From CAYUUP01 sp964447925 (GTDB taxonomy: Bacteria > Bacillota > Clostridia > Oscillospirales > Oscillospiraceae), in contig CAYUUP010000075.1 of the NCBI GenBank assembly GCA_964447925.1, positions 1 to 7,780 on the forward strand: 7,780 bases of DNA, read 5' to 3'. The notes beneath the pieces are model-generated. The model was not told the origin of the DNA, made no database searches, and was given only the letters and a program-made list of their open reading frames with translations. A program made the position numbers and the translations under genes. Shown in pieces: positions 6,483-7,780 of the stretch (its first letter is position 1; each line of letters starts with the position of its first letter).

Positions 6483-7780
6483 TCAGACTTCGAACATCAG
6501 GTCGCCATAAGAGGGAACCGGCCAATAGAGCTTATCCACCATCAGCTCCAGCGTATCCACGGGAGCGCGAAGAGCGGCCATGGCGGGTACCACCTTGTCG
6601 TGATAGGCAAAGGCCATGTCCTTCGTATTCTCGATGGACTGCGTCTCGGCAACCAGCTGGTTCAGGGTGTCCAGGGCGTTGCTGGTTTCCAGCAGCAGGG
6701 CGGAGACTTTTTCCAGCAGGGCAGATTGCACCGGGGTCTGGCCGCCGACTTCCTGCACAGCGGAAATGGAAGCGGACAGCTCGGTGGTGTAGCGGATCAC
6801 GGAGGGGATGTACAGCTTGGAAGCCATATGCAGCATAGCACGGGCTTCGATGTTGATGTTCTTGGCATAGCCCTCATAGAGGACCTCCACGCGGGACTCC
6901 AGCTCGGCCCTGGTAAAAATTTTGAACTTCTCGAAGAGATTCACGGCTTTGGGGGTGACAAGGGTGTCCACGGCCTCCACCATGGAACGGATGTTGGGCA
7001 GACCCCGGCGGGCGGCCTCCTCCACCCACTCCTCAGAGTAGCCGTTGCCGTTAAAGATGATGCGAATGTGATCCGTCATATATTTGTGGATCAATTCCCG
7101 GGCGGTATCGGTGATATCGCCATCCACCTGTTCCAGCACATCGGCGGCCTCGCAGAAGGCCTCAGCTACGATGGCGTTCAAAGTGGTGTTGGGACCGGCG
7201 ATGGAGTCGGAGGAGCCCACCATGCGGAACTCAAACTTGTTTCCGGTGAAGGCGAAGGGGGAGGTGCGGTTCCGGTCGGTGGCATCCTTGGACAGGACGG
7301 GGACGGTGGAGACGCCAGAGTCCAGCTTGCCGCCGCTATGGGAGGCGGAGATGTTGCCACCCACGATGCCATAGACCAGCTCCTCCAGCTGGTCACCCAG
7401 GAAGATGGAGATGATGGCGGGAGGAGCTTCGTTGGCGCCTAGGCGGTGGTCGTTACCCACATTGGAGGCGGACTGCCGCAGCAGGTCGGCGTGGGTGTCC
7501 ACCGCCTTCATGATGCAGGCCAGCACCAGCTGGAAGCGCAGGTTTTCAGAGGGCGCCTTGCCGGGATCCAGCAGATTGTCGCCGGTGTCTGTGCCGATGG
7601 ACCAGTTGTTGTGCTTGCCGGAGCCGTTGACGCCGGCGTAGGGCTTCTCGTGCAGCAGACAGACCAGGCCGTGACGGGTGGCCACACGCTTCATGGTCTC
7701 CATGGCGAGTTGGTTCTGGTCAACGGCGATGTTGGCGGTGCAGTAGATAGGGGCCATCTCGTGCTGGGCGGGGGCGACCT
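6483..7780 (-). CDS. glnN: Glutamine synthetase type III, C-terminal part (gene cut by window edge)
   Basis: The enzyme makes glutamine from glutamate, ammonia and ATP in the cytoplasm. About 431 C-terminal residues are visible of a family usually near 700, and the start is beyond position 7780. The frame is open to the edge, and codons 7758-7778 read VAPAQHE, joining the ATG at 7757 as VAPAQHEMAPIY, a conserved type III segment. That ATG is therefore internal. Other marks are the ATP/glutamate-binding motif NGSGKHNNWS (around 7599-7628), GANEAPPAI, and RNRTSPFAFTGNKFEFR, the counterpart of the substrate-binding NRSA region of type I enzymes. The C-terminal extension specific to type III enzymes is also present (FEKFKIFTRAELESR, then YAKNINIEARAMLHMA). 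The NGSGK-HNN form and the C-terminal domain separate it from types I and II. It converges on the ymdB operon with an 80-base gap. No internal damage is seen. Confidence 0.95.
   Translation of the reverse strand, partial: VAPAQHEMAPIYCTANIAVDQNQLAMETMKRVATRHGLVCLLHEKPYAGVNGSGKHNNWSIGTDTGDNLLDPGKAPSENLRFQLVLACIMKAVDTHADLLRQSASNVGNDHRLGANEAPPAIISIFLGDQLEELVYGIVGGNISASHSGGKLDSGVSTVPVLSKDATDRNRTSPFAFTGNKFEFRMVGSSDSIAGPNTTLNAIVAEAFCEAADVLEQVDGDITDTARELIHKYMTDHIRIIFNGNGYSEEWVEEAARRGLPNIRSMVEAVDTLVTPKAVNLFEKFKIFTRAELESRVEVLYEGYAKNINIEARAMLHMASKLYIPSVIRYTTELSASISAVQEVGGQTPVQSALLEKVSALLLETSNALDTLNQLVAETQSIENTKDMAFAYHDKVVPAMAALRAPVDTLELMVDKLYWPVPSYGDLMFEV

Noticed and set aside
6600..7442. Long open frame (280 codons) on the plus strand opposite glutamine synthetase.
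   Set aside because: It is a mirror of a strongly conserved gene in GC-rich DNA, where antisense frames stay open by codon bias. The product is Gly/His/Gln-rich with no recognisable domain.
6483..7757. Glutamine synthetase as a complete 424-residue type I-sized gene starting at the ATG at 7757.
   Set aside because: The frame continues upstream with the conserved VAPAQHE segment to the window edge, and the motifs are those of the longer type III enzyme.

Overview
The window is a compact, GC-rich stretch of bacterial chromosome holding five complete genes and one gene cut by the right edge. There are no RNA genes, mobile elements or CRISPR arrays. The gene families point to a GC-rich Clostridia member of the Oscillospiraceae type (Flavonifractor/Lawsonibacter-like). 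These are a short Bacillus/Clostridium-type glucose-6-phosphate isomerase, a YmdB phosphodiesterase, a YhaO/YhaN-like pair and a type III glutamine synthetase. The genus-level placement is inference from family resemblance, not from a search.

Layout. Positions 1-123 hold an extended -10 promoter and the leader of lepB. lepB (124-753, +) encodes a single-span signal peptidase I and ends at a clear intrinsic terminator (789-836). It converges on pgi (926-2245, -), which has a strong ribosome binding site and its own promoter. pgi and the next operon diverge from a 166-bp region (2246-2411) with one promoter in each direction.

The right-hand transcript is a tight three-gene operon, 2412-6402 (+). 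It encodes a YmdB-family metallophosphoesterase, an SbcD/Mre11/YhaO-like nuclease subunit, and an SbcC/Rad50/YhaN-like ATPase whose coiled coil is interrupted by a transmembrane hairpin. Both junctions are 4-base ATGA overlaps, so the three proteins are probably made by coupled translation. A perfect 14-bp GC hairpin (6421-6453) closes the operon. Converging on it from the right is the 3' part of a type III glutamine synthetase gene (6483-7780, -), whose start lies outside the window.

How the genes relate: lepB (protein export), pgi (central carbon) and glnN (nitrogen assimilation) are housekeeping genes with no evident link. The operon is the most interesting part. An SbcCD-like nuclease that appears tethered to the membrane is co-expressed with a phosphodiesterase linked in Bacillus to cyclic nucleotides, RNA and biofilm control. 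This suggests a joint nucleic-acid or nucleotide processing role, but the sequence does not prove it.
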